Shown in pieces: positions 10,046 through 21,208 of a stretch of DNA of 64,000 bases. The notes beneath the pieces are model-generated. The model was not told where the DNA came from, ran no database searches, and worked only from the letters and a program-made list of their open reading frames with translations. Where the stretch lies: NCBI GenBank assembly GCA_030522415.1, contig CM060106.1, forward strand, positions 30,796,485 through 30,860,484. Direction: 5' to 3'. Source of the DNA: Channallabes apus (Eukaryota; Chordata; Actinopteri; Siluriformes; Clariidae). The position numbers were made by a program, and so were the translations under genes. Every line of letters starts with the position of its first letter. The first letter of the stretch is position 1.

Positions 10046-11757
10046 CTTTTTGTCTTGTGTATCATGCAATGTGTTGATCATGTTGAAAAAAAAATAGTAG
10101 TAATATCAGTCAGTCTGCTGATCGATATTCAAATCCTACTGTGATTTTCTCAGACTGTAAAGTGAGTTTCATGTAGAAATAAACACGTGTAATCAATTTA
10201 ATTTGTATTCCGAAACCTTCTGTCAAAATACCCACAATGCAATCTGAATCCATTTTTTAAATTGTAAATTCACCGGATATAACTTCTGTAACTCCGCTTG
10301 AAGCATATTTCAGTTCAGGAAAGTTTTCAGAATTATATATCACAAGAAATGTCAGAATTTCCCAACGTGAAAGCTTTTCCCAGTCTGCAGCATACATCAC
10401 TGCTCTAAATGTTTTGATGTATAATATAGTGGAACACAAGCTCGTTGAATATGAAAAAGCTTCCATTTTCAAATGGTTTTCACAGCGTCATGCTCCGCTT
10501 GTGTTTGCTACTGTAAGGTCTTGAAGAAGTCAGTGTAGATGAAATGATGCTTGTGTAGGAAGCGCTCAGGGGAAATGAGCTGTCCTGATCAGGCTTGAAA
10601 CTAATGGGACTTGAGGATTTTGTTTATGAAATCACCGCAGTGCATTATCAGCTAGGGGACATGAGGGTTATACGTAGCTGGGAACTTTTCATAGTCAACC
10701 AGAGGAGACGGAGCTTCGCGTAATTCTTTCTTTCTCCTCCCGGTCTCATCTCCTTTCAATGCATTGTTCCTTCTTTTGAGTTATTGACTCAAATATAGTA
10801 TCTCACATCTTCCATCCTACACCTGAGCATCAATTTCTGTTAGTGTTTTTGCCCTTGTTGTCTATTTTACACCCTCAAATAAATAAATCTTTTCATAAAA
10901 AGCAGACAGAACAGCACCATGACACATCTTTCTGCCTTTGAAAGAAGATACTTTACAGAATGGTGGCTACAGTATGCAAATGATATTGAGGCAAAAGATT
11001 ACTCTGGCTATCAAGTGTGACACTCGAGCATTCTCAACATGCGTCTCATTTGCCTGTGTGCATCACTCTTCTTCAGCAAACCAAACTCATTCGTGATGAG
11101 GTTGAGAACTCGGACTAATCCAGTCAGCGCCATGTCTTCATCCAAACGAAAAGCCAAGCAACTGCGTTTGCTTTGGATGTCCATGGAGTGCTCAATACAT
11201 ATGATATTTTTCCACAGATGCACTAGTTATTTTTCAAGCCAGGATTAACAAGACAGTCGAAAAAGTGCATTCCAAACGTTTCTGACAAGGGTTTTTCAGA
11301 ATCAGTTGTTTCTTCAGTTCTTTGAGTTAAACAACAGACCACAGGGGATGTATGGTGGATATTAGATTGACACAGCTAAACACTCTGCCAGATTCCAATC
11401 AGAGCTCTCCTTCAATCAGTACTTGCCAAGGTGATCCTCAAGTGTAGCGTCAGAAAACTCAGCGCTCTCATTCAAGCATCGACAACTGTTGAAACCCCAA
11501 TATATTTTTCCAGCATCAACACACACCAAGCACATTGATATTCCTGGCGATGAGAAGCTGCACAACAAAAATAATTTTCCAATAATTTCTCATTTTTAAA
11601 TTGCCGCTCTAACTCCCACCAGCATAATGACAGGCCACAAACATAATAAACTGATGTATTTATTATTTCATTTCATTCATTATTGCATTTATTAAGTTTG
11701 TGGGATTATTACAATAAAAGCTGCAGATTTGTGGTTTATTTATTTGTGGTCTGTTAT
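10046..11757. other. Anonymous stretch, no supported gene
   Basis: No supported coding feature. The minus strand at 11011-11223 has a 70-codon open frame that does not match anything I recognise and has no supporting motif. A segment at 10330-10420 resembles short dispersed fish repeats but cannot be classified. Confidence 0.5.
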
Positions 11758-12341
11758 TATGAAGAGCATTCAAACCAAACTGTGACTTGAGTACAAATTT
11801 CTCATGAATGAAGACGTAAAAACCTATTGACATTTACAGAAAGCACACTACAAGCACAGTATGGTGATGAGACTCTCAGCTGCGGTAAAACATTCGAATG
11901 GTGCAAACGTTTTGAACAAGGCCATATGTCCGTGAATGGTAATCCTGGCCGAGGTGGCTCTGAGCCCACCCCAGTGGTTCCCATTAAAAGAATTGACGGA
12001 TAACTTGTCACCACCAGCTTGCGGAGGAGATGCATTTGTCTGTGGGAACTGTACACACAATCATTCACAAACACCACTTGAACATTACAAGATTTGGTTG
12101 GCATCCCCCTGTACAGTCCTGACCTCCCTTTAACCCCTATTCAAGGGGTTCCAGGGAGGCCAGGGTTTCAAACATGAAAAATTTCTAACTTAATGGTATT
12201 CAAGCACTAATGAAATGCTGGGATGAGTGCATCAGTGTAACAGGGATTGTATAGAGAAATGAAGGGAGTTTTTACTTGCATAACTGTGTTCTGTTATTCT
12301 GCATGATCAAAAGTCCCAGTTTGACATGAACACCCCTCATA
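11758..12341 (+). pseudogene. Mariner-like element, decayed
   Basis: The ends are imperfect inverted repeats: left GAAGAGCATTCAAACCAAAC, right (reversed) ATGAGGGGTGTTCATGTCAA. Coding traces in order are a SCGKTFEWCKRFEQGHMSVN segment (about 11878-11937), the second helix-turn-helix region of mariner transposases. Next comes a trace of the SPDL...GGQ block near 12110-12170, badly eroded (CCTGTACAGTCCTGACCTCC). At about 580 bp the element lacks roughly half of a mariner, so it is an internally deleted dead copy. It is the same lineage as the element at 8360. Confidence 0.7.
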
Positions 12342-12382
12342 CAGTACATTGGTATAACAGGCCCGACCCCTAGAATAAATTA

Positions 12383-12395
12383 ATAGATAGATATG

Positions 12396-12444
<49 letters not shown>
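12383..12444. repeat. (GATA)n microsatellite
   Basis: About fifteen copies of the unit TAGA/GATA, the first few imperfect (ATATG interruption). Simple sequence with no coding role. Confidence 0.95.
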
Positions 12445-12618
12445 CAGAGGCATTAATTAATTAGTAATTTCTGGTTCTACACAATCTCGATAACCCTAAA
12501 TTTAATTTACTAACCAGGTCTATTGAAGTATTTTATTATGAGCAAACATTTTGCACATTCACTGTAATAAAAATGTACTCAGTTTACATTTACATAAACA
12601 CACTTATACTTAAAAGTA

Positions 12619-14201
12619 CAAACCGGATTCCAAAAAAGTTGGGACACTAAACAAATTGTGAATAAAAACTGAATGCAATGATGTGGAGATGGCAAATGTC
12701 AATATTTTATTCAGAATAGAACATAGATGACAGATCAAAAGTTTAATTCGAGAAAATGTAACATTTTAAAGGAAAAATATGTTGATTCCAAATTTCACTG
12801 TGTCAACAAATCCCAAAAAAGTTGGGACAAGAAGCAATAAGAGGCTGGAAAAAGTAAATTTGAGCATAACGAAGAGCGCTGGAAGACCAATTAACAGTAA
12901 TTAGGTTAATTGGCAACATGATTGGGTATAAAAAGAGCTTCTCAGAGTGGCAGTGTCTCTCAGAAGCCAAGATGGGTAGAGGATCACCAATTCCCACAAT
13001 GTTGCGCAGAAAGATAGTGGAGCAATATCAGAAAGGTGTTACCCAGCGAAAAATTGCAAAGACTTTGCAGTTATCATCATCAACTGTGCATAATATCATC
13101 CGAAGATTCAGAGAATCTGGAACAATCTCTGTGCGTAAGGGTCAAGGGCGTAAAACCATACTGGATGCCCGTGATCTCCGGGCCCTTAAACGACACTGCA
13201 CCACAAACAGGAATGCTACTGTAAAGGAAATCACAGAATGGGCTCAGGAATACTTCCAGAAACCATCGTCAGTGAACACAATCCACCGTGCCATCCGCCG
13301 TTGCCAGCTGAAACTCTACAGTGCAAAGAAGAAGCCATTTCTAAGCAAGATCCACAAGCACAGGCGTTTTCATTGGGCCAGGGATCATTTAAAATGGAGT
13401 GTGGCAAAATGGAAGACTGTTCTGTGGTCAGACGAGTCACGATTCGAAGTTCTTGTTGGAAATGTGGGACGCCATGTCATCCGGACCAAAGAGGACAAGG
13501 ACAACCCAAGTTGTTATCAACGCTCAGTTCAGAAGCCTGCATCTCTGATGGTATGGGGTTGCATGAGTGCGTGTGGCATGGGCAGCTTGCATGTCTGGAA
13601 AGGCACGATCAATGCAGAAAAATATATTCAGCTTCTAGAACAACATCTAGTCATCTCTTTCAGGGAAGACCCTGCATTTTTCACCAAGATAATGCCAGAC
13701 CACATTCTGCATCAATCACAACATCATGGCTGCGTAGGAGAAGGATCCGGGTACTGAAATGGCCAGTCTGCAGTCCAGATCTTTCCCCTATAGAGAACAT
13801 TTGGCGCATCATAAAGAGGAAGGTGCGACAAAGAAGGCCCAAGACGATTGAACAGTTAGAGGCCTGTATTAGACAAGAATGGGAGAGCATTCCTATTTCT
13901 AAACTTGAGAAACTGGTCTCCTCGGTCCCCAGATGTCTGTTGAGTGTTGTAAGAAGAAGGGGAGATGCCACACAGTGGTGAAAATGGCCTTGTCCCAACT
14001 TTTTTGGGATTTGTTGACACCATGACATTTTGATTCACCATATTTTTCCCTTAAAGTGATAAATTTTCTCGGATTAAACTTTTGATCTGTCATCTATGTT
14101 CTATTCTGAATAAAATATTGACATTTGCCATCTCCACATCATTGCATTCAGTTTTTATTCACAATTTGTTTAGTGTCCCAACTTTTTTGGACGCCGGTTT
14201 G
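12619..14201 (+). mobile_element. Full-length Tc1-like transposon, second family
   Basis: A 1583-bp element flanked by TA (12617-12618 and 14202-14203). The ends are long inverted repeats starting CAAACCGG; the two arms match over about 200 bp. Each arm has two related units with the core CCAAAAAAGTTGGGAC (outer about 12628-12646 and 14172-14192; inner about 12812-12830 and 13990-14010), so this family also has an IR/DR layout, though with quite different sequence from the copies at 4686. The transposase inside is broken by a frameshift. No other copy of this family was seen in the window. Confidence 0.92.
12972..13981 (+). pseudogene. Tc1-like transposase with one frameshift
   Basis: The reading frame starts at MGRGSPIPT and runs through the helix-turn-helix region (IVEQYQKGVTQRKIAKTLQL and onward). 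It includes the first catalytic aspartate in VLWSDESRFEV and the LMVWGC glycine-box region. Near 13660 the frame shifts, and the remainder continues in the frame ending at 13981: IFHQDNARPHS (second aspartate), CSPDLSPIENIW (glutamate, 34 residues later), and a C-terminus ending RRRGDATQW. All three catalytic residues therefore survive on the DNA level, and a single-base indel is the main lesion. An upstream in-frame ATG at 12918 is less likely because family members start at the MGR position. Confidence 0.85.
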
Positions 14202-15239
14202 TATTAACTTAAATTGCGTTTCTAAAAAAATGGCAAAAAAATAAACAGAAAAAAATCACGACATAGTTTCTCTCAAGTTTTTCTTAAATGCAGTAGAACA
14301 ATTTCTGTTTTATGTTTCTCTTTGAACATCTTCGAACAAGCTCGAGGTTATATGTCAAAATATTGCTATAACATTTCAAGGGAGCAAACTTTGCAGACAC
14401 TACATCAACCATCAGAAAGGGAAAGGAAATTTATCAAAGCTATATCAAGGATGTCAAAATAACAATGTTTTTAAACTGCATGCCTGGGTCGAAAGGTTAA
14501 AGCAAAATTTACATTGCACAATCAGATTCAAAGCATTTTTAATATGAAAAACAAAAATACAGTCTACAGTGCTTTTTTTTTTTTATCATGGCACTCGTTT
14601 AAAATTATCCTGAGACATTTACACTAGAGTATATGAAAAAGCTGATCTGTCTGTCTTTTGTCCCACAAATAGACGATCGCTAACGATCGAGTCATCAATG
14701 TGACATTTTGTCAAATAACAACTGCTATGTTGTACCCTAACTTTCAAACCCGCACCAATAATTCAGATGAGTCACCTTCAAAGAAAAGTCTCCTGACAAA
14801 AAAAGGAAAAAAAAAAAAAAAGACTGACATACTGTTAGATAAAAGTCCAGTATTTACTGAACAGTTTGTTTGTTTAGACGTTAATTAGTCACACTCAAGT
14901 ATTCACGTTAATACAGTCCCTGGGTTTTATTTTAAATCATCTGGCGTTTTGCATAGACAAAATGTCACAGCTGTAGCTGCTTATTACCAATCACTTTAAG
15001 TGCTTTAGATGTGAATATGTAGGTTTGGAGAGAAAATGTTATTTACTGCAAACATCTAATGATGCTGGAGCATCTCTAAAGATTTGTTTGTGTTTTATAT
15101 ACAGTATCTGCACTTTTTTTCTTCACTCACGATGACATTGATCATGTGGATGTCTTTTGTGTCTTATATATTTTGGGTTATGTTTATGATATTATTACGG
15201 ATTCAAGAGCTCAGAGTTTTCTGAGATGCGATATATATA
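14202..15239. other. Anonymous AT-rich intergenic stretch
   Basis: No supported feature. It contains T and A runs (14570-14583; 14803-14820) and ends in a short TA-rich tract immediately next to the Tc1 copy. Confidence 0.6.
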
Positions 15240-16818
15240 CAGTGGTGTGAAAAACTATTTGCCCCCTTCCTGATTTCTTATTCTTTTGCATGTTTGTCAC
15301 ACTTAAATGTTTCTGCTCATCAAAAACCGTTAACTATTAGTCAAAGATAACATAATTGAACACAAAATGCAGTTTTTAAATGAAGGTTTACGTTATTAAG
15401 GGAGAAAAAAAAACTCTAAATCTACATGGCCCTGTGTGAAAAAGTGATTGCCCCCCTTGTTAAAAAATAACTTAACTGTGGATTATCACACCTGAGTTCA
15501 ATTTCTGTAGTCACCCCCAGGCCTGATTACTGCCACACCTGTTTCAATCAAGAAATCACTTAAATAGGAGCTACCTGACACAGAGAAGTAGACCAAAAGC
15601 ACCTCAAAAGCTAGACATCATGCCAAGATCCAAAGAAATTCAGGAACAAATGAGAACAAAAGTAATTGAGATCTATCAGTCTGGTAAAGGTTATAAAGCC
15701 ATTTCTAAAGCTTTGGGACTCCAGCGAACCACAGTGAGAGCCATTATCCACAAATGGCAAAAACATGGAACAGTGGTGAACCTTCCCAGGAGTGGCCGGC
15801 CGACCAAAATTACCCCAAGAGCGGAGAGACAACTCATCCGAGAGGCCACAAAAGACCCCAGGACAACATCTAAAGAACTGCAGGCCTCACTTGCCTCAAT
15901 TAAGGTCAGTGTTCACGACTCCACCATAAGAAAAAGACTGGGCAAAAACGGCCTGCATGGCAGATTTCCAAGGCGCAAACCACTTTTAAGCAAAAAGAAC
16001 ATTAAGGCTCGTCTCAATTTTGCTACTTTTGGACCGACGAGACAAAAGTTGAACTTTTTGGAAGGTGCGTGTTCCGTTACATCTGGCGTAAAAGTAACAC
16101 AGCATTTCAGAAAAAGAACATCATACCAGCAGTAAAATATGGTGGTGGTAGTGTGATGGTCTGGGGTTGTTTTGCTGCTTCAGGACCTGGAAGGCTTGCT
16201 GTGATAGATGGAACCATGAATTCTACTGTCTACCAAAAAATCCTGAAGGAGAATGTCTGGCAATCTGTTCGTCAACTCAAGTTGAAGCGATCTTGGGTGC
16301 TGCAGCAGGACAATGACCCAAAACACACCAGCAAATGCACCTCTGAATGGCTGAAGAAAAACAAAATGAAGACTTTGGAGTGGCCTAGTCAAAGTCCTGA
16401 CCTGAATCCTATTGAGATGTTGTGGCATGACCTTAAAAGGCGGTTCATGCTAGAAAACCCTCAAATAAAGCTGAATTACAACAATTCTGCAAAGATGAGT
16501 GGGCCAAAATTCCTCCAGAGCGCTGTAAAAGACTCGTTGCAAGTTATCGCAAACACTTGATTGCAGTTATTGCTGCTAAGGGTGGCCCAACCAGTTATTA
16601 GGTTCAGGGGGCAATTACTTTTTCACACAGAGCCATGTAGGTTTGGATTTTTTTTTTCTCCCTAAATAATAAAACCCCTCATTTAAAAACTGCATTTTGT
16701 GTTTACTTGTGTTATCTTTGACTAATAGTTAAATGTGTTTGATGATCAGAAACATTTTGTGTGACAAACATGCAAAAGAATAAGAAATCAGGAGGGGGGC
16801 AAATAGTTTTTCACACCA

Positions 16819-16821
<3 letters not shown>
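15240..16821 (+). mobile_element. Tc1-like transposon copy B, same family as 4686, defective
   Basis: A 1582-bp copy flanked by TA, with the right flank running straight into a (TA)n tract. Both terminal repeats are complete and nearly identical to those of copy A. The transposase is broken (next entry). The element could in principle be moved by transposase supplied from an intact copy, because both inner and outer repeat units are present; that is inference. Confidence 0.93.
15620..16601 (+). pseudogene. Tc1 transposase copy B, internal deletion and frameshift
   Basis: Codons 1 to about 134 match copy A and contain the full DNA-binding region. At about 16024 roughly 40 bp are missing relative to copy A, in two pieces, which removes the segment leading up to D153 and shifts the frame. 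The remaining catalytic part reads on from about 16040 (MFRYIWRKSN..., [21 protein letters not shown]). A second frameshift follows near 16437, where one A of a run is missing, and spoils the last 50 residues. The N-terminal ORF could yield a truncated DNA-binding protein of about 171 residues with an unrelated tail. Confidence 0.9.

Positions 16822-16861
<40 letters not shown>
16822..16861. repeat. (TA)n microsatellite abutting Tc1 copy B
   Basis: About twenty TA units directly after the transposon end, suggesting that the element landed in or next to a TA tract. Confidence 0.95.
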
Positions 16862-16862
<1 letters not shown>

Positions 16863-16987
16863 TTATTATAATTTTTTTTTTTTTGTGCGGGAAGTAAAAA
16901 AAATGCAGATACACCCAACATTTCTCCATGTACAGTACAGTGAGTTTACAGGGCATACCATACTGTACTGTATATACTGTACATATA

Positions 16988-17410
16988 CAGTACTGTGCAA
17001 AACTTTTGAGCCACCCATTATTTCTTTATATTTTGCATCCAAAGAGCCAGACCTTCTTGCGTTTTTAATGTACTCTTGAGGACTAGTTCTTCAATCTTCC
17101 TGAAGGACTAACTCATTTTCTGGCAAGTTTTCGGCTCTCATTTTTAGTCCAGTCTCCGTACCTGACCAGTTTCAGAGGAAATGTATTTTGTTTGTTAATC
17201 CACACGTTGACCTATGAATTATTCAAGCATGAAAAAAAAAGCATCTAACCTAAGGCGTAAACCAGTGAGAAGCAGGTGTAGATAATGACAGATGATCAGT
17301 ATACTGGTGATGCTGAATACAGAGTGGTTGGAACAGACAAGAAGGGTCGGCGCTGTTGTTGTTACATAAACAACCAATTTTTAAATTGTATCTTTAGGCA
17401 CTTTGAAGGC
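16988..17410. mobile_element. Non-autonomous Tc1-type element (MITE-like)
   Basis: The left end after a TA reads CAGTACTGTGCAAAACTTTT, a terminus of the type seen on fish Tc1 elements (CAGTACTGTGCAAAAGT...). No transposase reading is visible. The interior (CCAGTCTCCGTACCTGACCA, AGTATACTGGTGATGCTGAA, GGTTGGAACAGACAAG) matches a second copy at 38175-38462, which shows that it is a repeat family. The right end near GGCACTTTGAAGG is approximate. Confidence 0.6.
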
Positions 17411-17493
17411 AGTAAAAAAAAAATCCCAAATTTAATCTACATATTGTAATATAATATGAAGAAAGGAAAGGTGGGTCAAGACTATATACAGTA

Positions 17494-17928
17494 CAGTGGC
17501 TTGCAAAAGTATTCGGCCGCCTTGAACTTTTCCACATTTTGTCACATTTCAGCCACAAACATGAATCAATTTTATTGGAATTCCTCGTGAAAGACCAATA
17601 TAAAGTGGTGTACACGTGAGAAGTGGAACGAACATCATACATGATTCCAAACATTTTTTACAAATAAATAACTGAAAAGTGGAGTGTTCGTAATTATTCA
17701 GCCCCCTGAGTCAATACTTTGTAGAACCACCTTTTGCTGCAATTACAGCTGCCAGTCTTTTAGGGTATGTCTCTACCAGCTTTGCACATCTAGAGACTGA
17801 AATCCTTGTCCATTCTTTTTTGCAAAACAGCTCCAGCTCACTCAGATTAGATGGACAGTGTTTGTGAACAGCAGTTTTCAGATCTTCCCACAGATTCTCG
17901 ATTGGATTTAGATCTGGACTTTGACTGT
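17494..17928 (-). mobile_element. Tc1-like element, truncated 3' part
   Basis: After a TA, the sequence starts CAGTGGCTTGCAAAAGTATT, a known style of fish Tc1 terminus. Inside, the reversed strand holds the C-terminal part of a transposase: the segment CCCACAGATTCTCGATTGGATTTAG reads back as the [11 protein letters not shown] region, and 17730-17830 gives the KLVE..KR-type C-terminal region. The copy stops at 17928 against a TA-rich tract, so the catalytic core and the other end are missing. Confidence 0.75.
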
Positions 17929-18927
17929 ATACATATATGTATATATGTATATATCTTCTAATAATATGTGGTTAAACTCTAAACAACAATCAATTTCTGT
18001 CTTCTCTTTGTGATGGTCCCTCTGGCACTCAGCTAACCATTTATCTTCCATTGTTCAATTTGACTCCATGAGTCAGAATAAGACAGGCTTCTTCACACAA
18101 TAAGATTTTCCTTTTTTTTTTCCCCCTCTGCTTGTCCATATTCCTTTCCCCTTGTCTTTTTCCCTTATTTTTTCCAGCATCAGGTCTCTTCTTTTAATTA
18201 GCCCAGCATCTGAAGAAGCCTAACTTCTTAATCTCGCCTTCTTTTTTTTTAGATAAAATCTGTATCATCTGTGATAAGTCTTTCTTTGCCCAGACCTCAT
18301 CTCTTTATCTCTTCTTGATAGCTTATAGTTGCTTAGCAGCCTTTGTACAGCCTCACTCATTACTTTTAAGCTCATCGTTCCACTGTTTACTCCATCACTC
18401 ATTGAAATCCGACTTTACGAATAAAAACTGATAATGCTGTGTCAAGGCTGACCTGGTGCATACTGTATTTTCATGGTGTAGGTTTCCAGCTTGGAGCCTC
18501 ATTCCTTGTACGTGTGTGTTCTTATCTCTATCCTAAAAATTCTGGAAGATGAAAACATGTGGACTTGTTAAGCTAGTGAAAGAAAAAAGTTCTTTTTTTT
18601 CCCTTTTTTTTTTTTTTTTAATAGTAGAAAGTGCCTTAAAAATATCTTGATTGATCTTAAAGCACTTCTGAAATGGCTAAAGAAATTAAAGTGCGTCTAT
18701 TCGTATCCTCTTCCAAGAATCAGTGAACAGCATGATGTCCACGGTCTATTCACTACACAAATGGGAGTTGAATTAATTGAAATCCAGGAAGTAAAAGTGA
18801 TAATTTTAACACACTCTTTTTTTTAACTATCAGGCAATATAAACAATATGGCATTTGGGAAGCCAGTAGTTTTGGGGAACTGCATAATATATAGGCGTAC
18901 ATGACTCTGTAAAGAAATGGCACAGGC
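17929..18927. other. Anonymous stretch, partly of conserved-noncoding character
   Basis: It begins with a short (TATATG)n tract. The part at about 18000-18260 is balanced-complexity sequence without element hallmarks (for example CTCAGCTAACCATTTATCTT). I see no ORF or splice-supported exon in it. Whether it is conserved cannot be told here. Confidence 0.4.
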
Positions 18928-18939
18928 GGCTCAAGATAT

Positions 18940-19292
18940 CATTCATTCATTCATTTTCTATACCGCTTAATCCTGTGTTCAGGGTCGCGGGGGACCTGGA
19001 GCCTATCCCAGGAGACTTCGGGCACTAGGCGGGGTACACCCTGGACAGGGTGCCAATCCATCGCAGGGCACACACACATAAACACACTCACACACCCAAT
19101 CACACACTTCGGGCAATTTAGGAACGCCAATTAGCCTAACCTGCATATCTTTGGACTGTGGGAGGAAACCGGAGTACCAGGAGGAAACCCACCAAGCACG
19201 GGGAGAACATGCAAACTCCATGCACACAGAGACGGGAATCGAGCCTGGCCGGGAATCGAACCCAGACCCTGGAGGTGCAAGGCGACAGTGCT
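18940..19292 (-). repeat. Mermaid/DANA-like SINE, 5'-truncated, with 12-bp target duplication
   Basis: An exact 12-bp duplication GGCTCAAGATAT flanks the copy (18928-18939 and 19293-19304). Read on the minus strand it has a GGTTCGATTCCC B-box-like segment, GGAGTTTGCATGTTCTCCCC, CTCCCACAGTCCAAAGATAT, CACCCTGTCCAGGGTGTACC, CCTGGGATAGGCTCCAGGTC and a GAATGAATG tail. The tRNA-like 5' head is missing. This is the commonest SINE family in the window (about eight copies). The copy at 32352-32715 is nearly identical. Confidence 0.88.
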
Positions 19293-19754
19293 GGCTCAAG
19301 ATATATATACAGTATATAGCATAATGTATATAGTGGATACACAAAGGGGACAAGTGCTTGAGTCTGTGCTCTCTGGCACACGGTGTCAGCACTCCTGTGT
19401 TTCTCTTTTGAGCAAAGGCCATAACATATGATTTATGGTCATTTTTAGCCACATCAAATCATTCAACAAGCTCTTGTGTCCTGTAGATAGAACACTGTCA
19501 TCCTTGAAAAGACTTCTCCCATCTGAATAGAGATTTTTCATCATAGAGTAAAGGTGATCAGTCATGGGAAGTGTATTGATTTGAATCTTTCCTCTACGGG
19601 GAGAAGTGGTGCCAGGCCAATCCAGTAAAATGAATGCCCCACATCATAACAGCTTTAATTTGTCACCTGATTGTATTTCTGTTTGAAACTAAAATATGAA
19701 ATGAAGAGCAATGTTGATTATATTCTGTTATTTATTTAAGAGTCAAGTTAAAAA

Positions 19755-20055
19755 GCTGGCAGCACGGTGGTTGGCACTGCCTCCTTGCACCTCCAAGGTC
19801 CGGGTTCGATTCCCGCCTCTGTGTTTGGTGGGTTTCCTCCGGGTTCTCCGGTTTTCTCCCACATTTCAAAGACCTGCACATTAGGCTAATTGGTGTTCCC
19901 AAATTTCCTGTAGTGTGTGAATGAGTGTTTGTATGTGTGTGATGGATTGGCGCCCTGTCCAGGGTGTACCCCCACTCATGCCCTTGGTCTCCTGGGATAG
20001 GCTCCAGGCCTTCCGTGACCCTGAATACAGGATTGAGCAGTATAGACAATGAGAT
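19755..20055 (+). repeat. Mermaid/DANA-like SINE
   Basis: The plus-strand copy starts GGCAGCACGGTGGTTGGCAC and has the B-box-like GGTTCGATTCCC, TGGTGGGTTTCCTCC, the GGCGCCCTGTCCAGGGTGTA block and CCTGGGATAGGCTCCAGG, ending GAATACAGGATTGAGCAGTA. Compared with the 18940 copy it lacks the GGAGTTTGCATG segment, a small internal deletion. Confidence 0.85.
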
Positions 20056-21206
20056 GAGTTAAAAAACTATATATTACAATAAGATTTCAGATAGCGTTTA
20101 ATATGCAAGCAGCTACCTGATAACTCAACATTGTGCTAACACTCGGACTTATCTTCATACTTGTTAACATAACTTATTTACAATTCTTTCTTTTCTTTCC
20201 TTTTTGGTTCGTTCTCAATGTTTCACATTTGATGGATGACCTGCAGCACTTGTAGTTTGTTGCCAAACTATCGCTTGCTAATCAGAAATTAATCAAAAGG
20301 CGAATGCAGAAGCGTCGCAAGCACATAGCTGCCCCCAAATGCAGAACAGCATAAAAATAAGCCTGGGAGCAGTCTGGAATTAAATAAACTTGTATCTCTA
20401 AAAATATATCACTAACATCATGTTTTAGAGAACAAGCACCTCATAGACCTGTCTTGTAACACCAACTCCCACGTTCACTCAGGCTGAATATTCTCCACAA
20501 GGGGATCAAATTCAAGGACTTTCATAATAGGTCTTGTCTAGGCTTCAATTTATAATGGAAAATATTTCTGATATACAAAAAAAAAAAAAAAAAGAAAAAA
20601 GCCTACGCAGTGTCACTTTGTCATTAGGGCAAATTGGTTAGCTCAACATAGCGGGGGTGGAGAGTAATAGGCTTTCTAAAAATGACAAATTATTCTGTTG
20701 ATCATCTATCTAAACAGCTGCTAAAAAGCACCCTGCCAGCATACTAATTTGATTTAACAATCTGGTCATTACCCTAAAATGGCAACGTCAAAGCTTGAAA
20801 CAATATCAATACCAGGTAAACATTTAGGTCTTGTCGCAAATCATGCAATGCCTCGTCCGCTAATTACATTTGTGCAAGTTTGTCTTCCTTCTTGTTTGTT
20901 TTAGTGTACAGCACACTGAGGGGTTGAAGCAACTTTAATCCATGTGTATAAAAAAATAAAATAAATAAAAATCAGCCGCAAATCAAACTATGACTCTATT
21001 TGTTAATCTAACCTTACCAAACCTCATATGAGATTACAAATACTAAAAATATGAGCTAGAAAGTGATTCATTGAGTTCATTTCGTTCTTTTTATCAGGAA
21101 TAAAATAAAATGTTGCATTTTCAATAAATAGGCCCCCAACACGTCTACATACACAAATTTTGGCTATAGTTCCAGTTATGAAAATATTATAATGCAGCTA
21201 AGGACA
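20056..21206. other. Anonymous stretch
   Basis: No supported gene. An A run sits at 20577-20594. The part at 20610-20890 is of balanced complexity with several TAATT and ATTA words and could be conserved noncoding DNA, but nothing in the sequence alone proves it. Confidence 0.4.
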
Positions 21207-21208
21207 TA

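Noticed and set aside
11011..11223. Minus-strand 70-codon open frame as a gene
   Set aside because: No motif, no homologue that I recognise, and no splice or start evidence; length is within chance expectation.
13238..13981. A 247-codon ORF as an independent gene
   Set aside because: Its first half is an out-of-frame reading of the Tc1 transposase; only the part after about 13660 is the true C-terminal frame.
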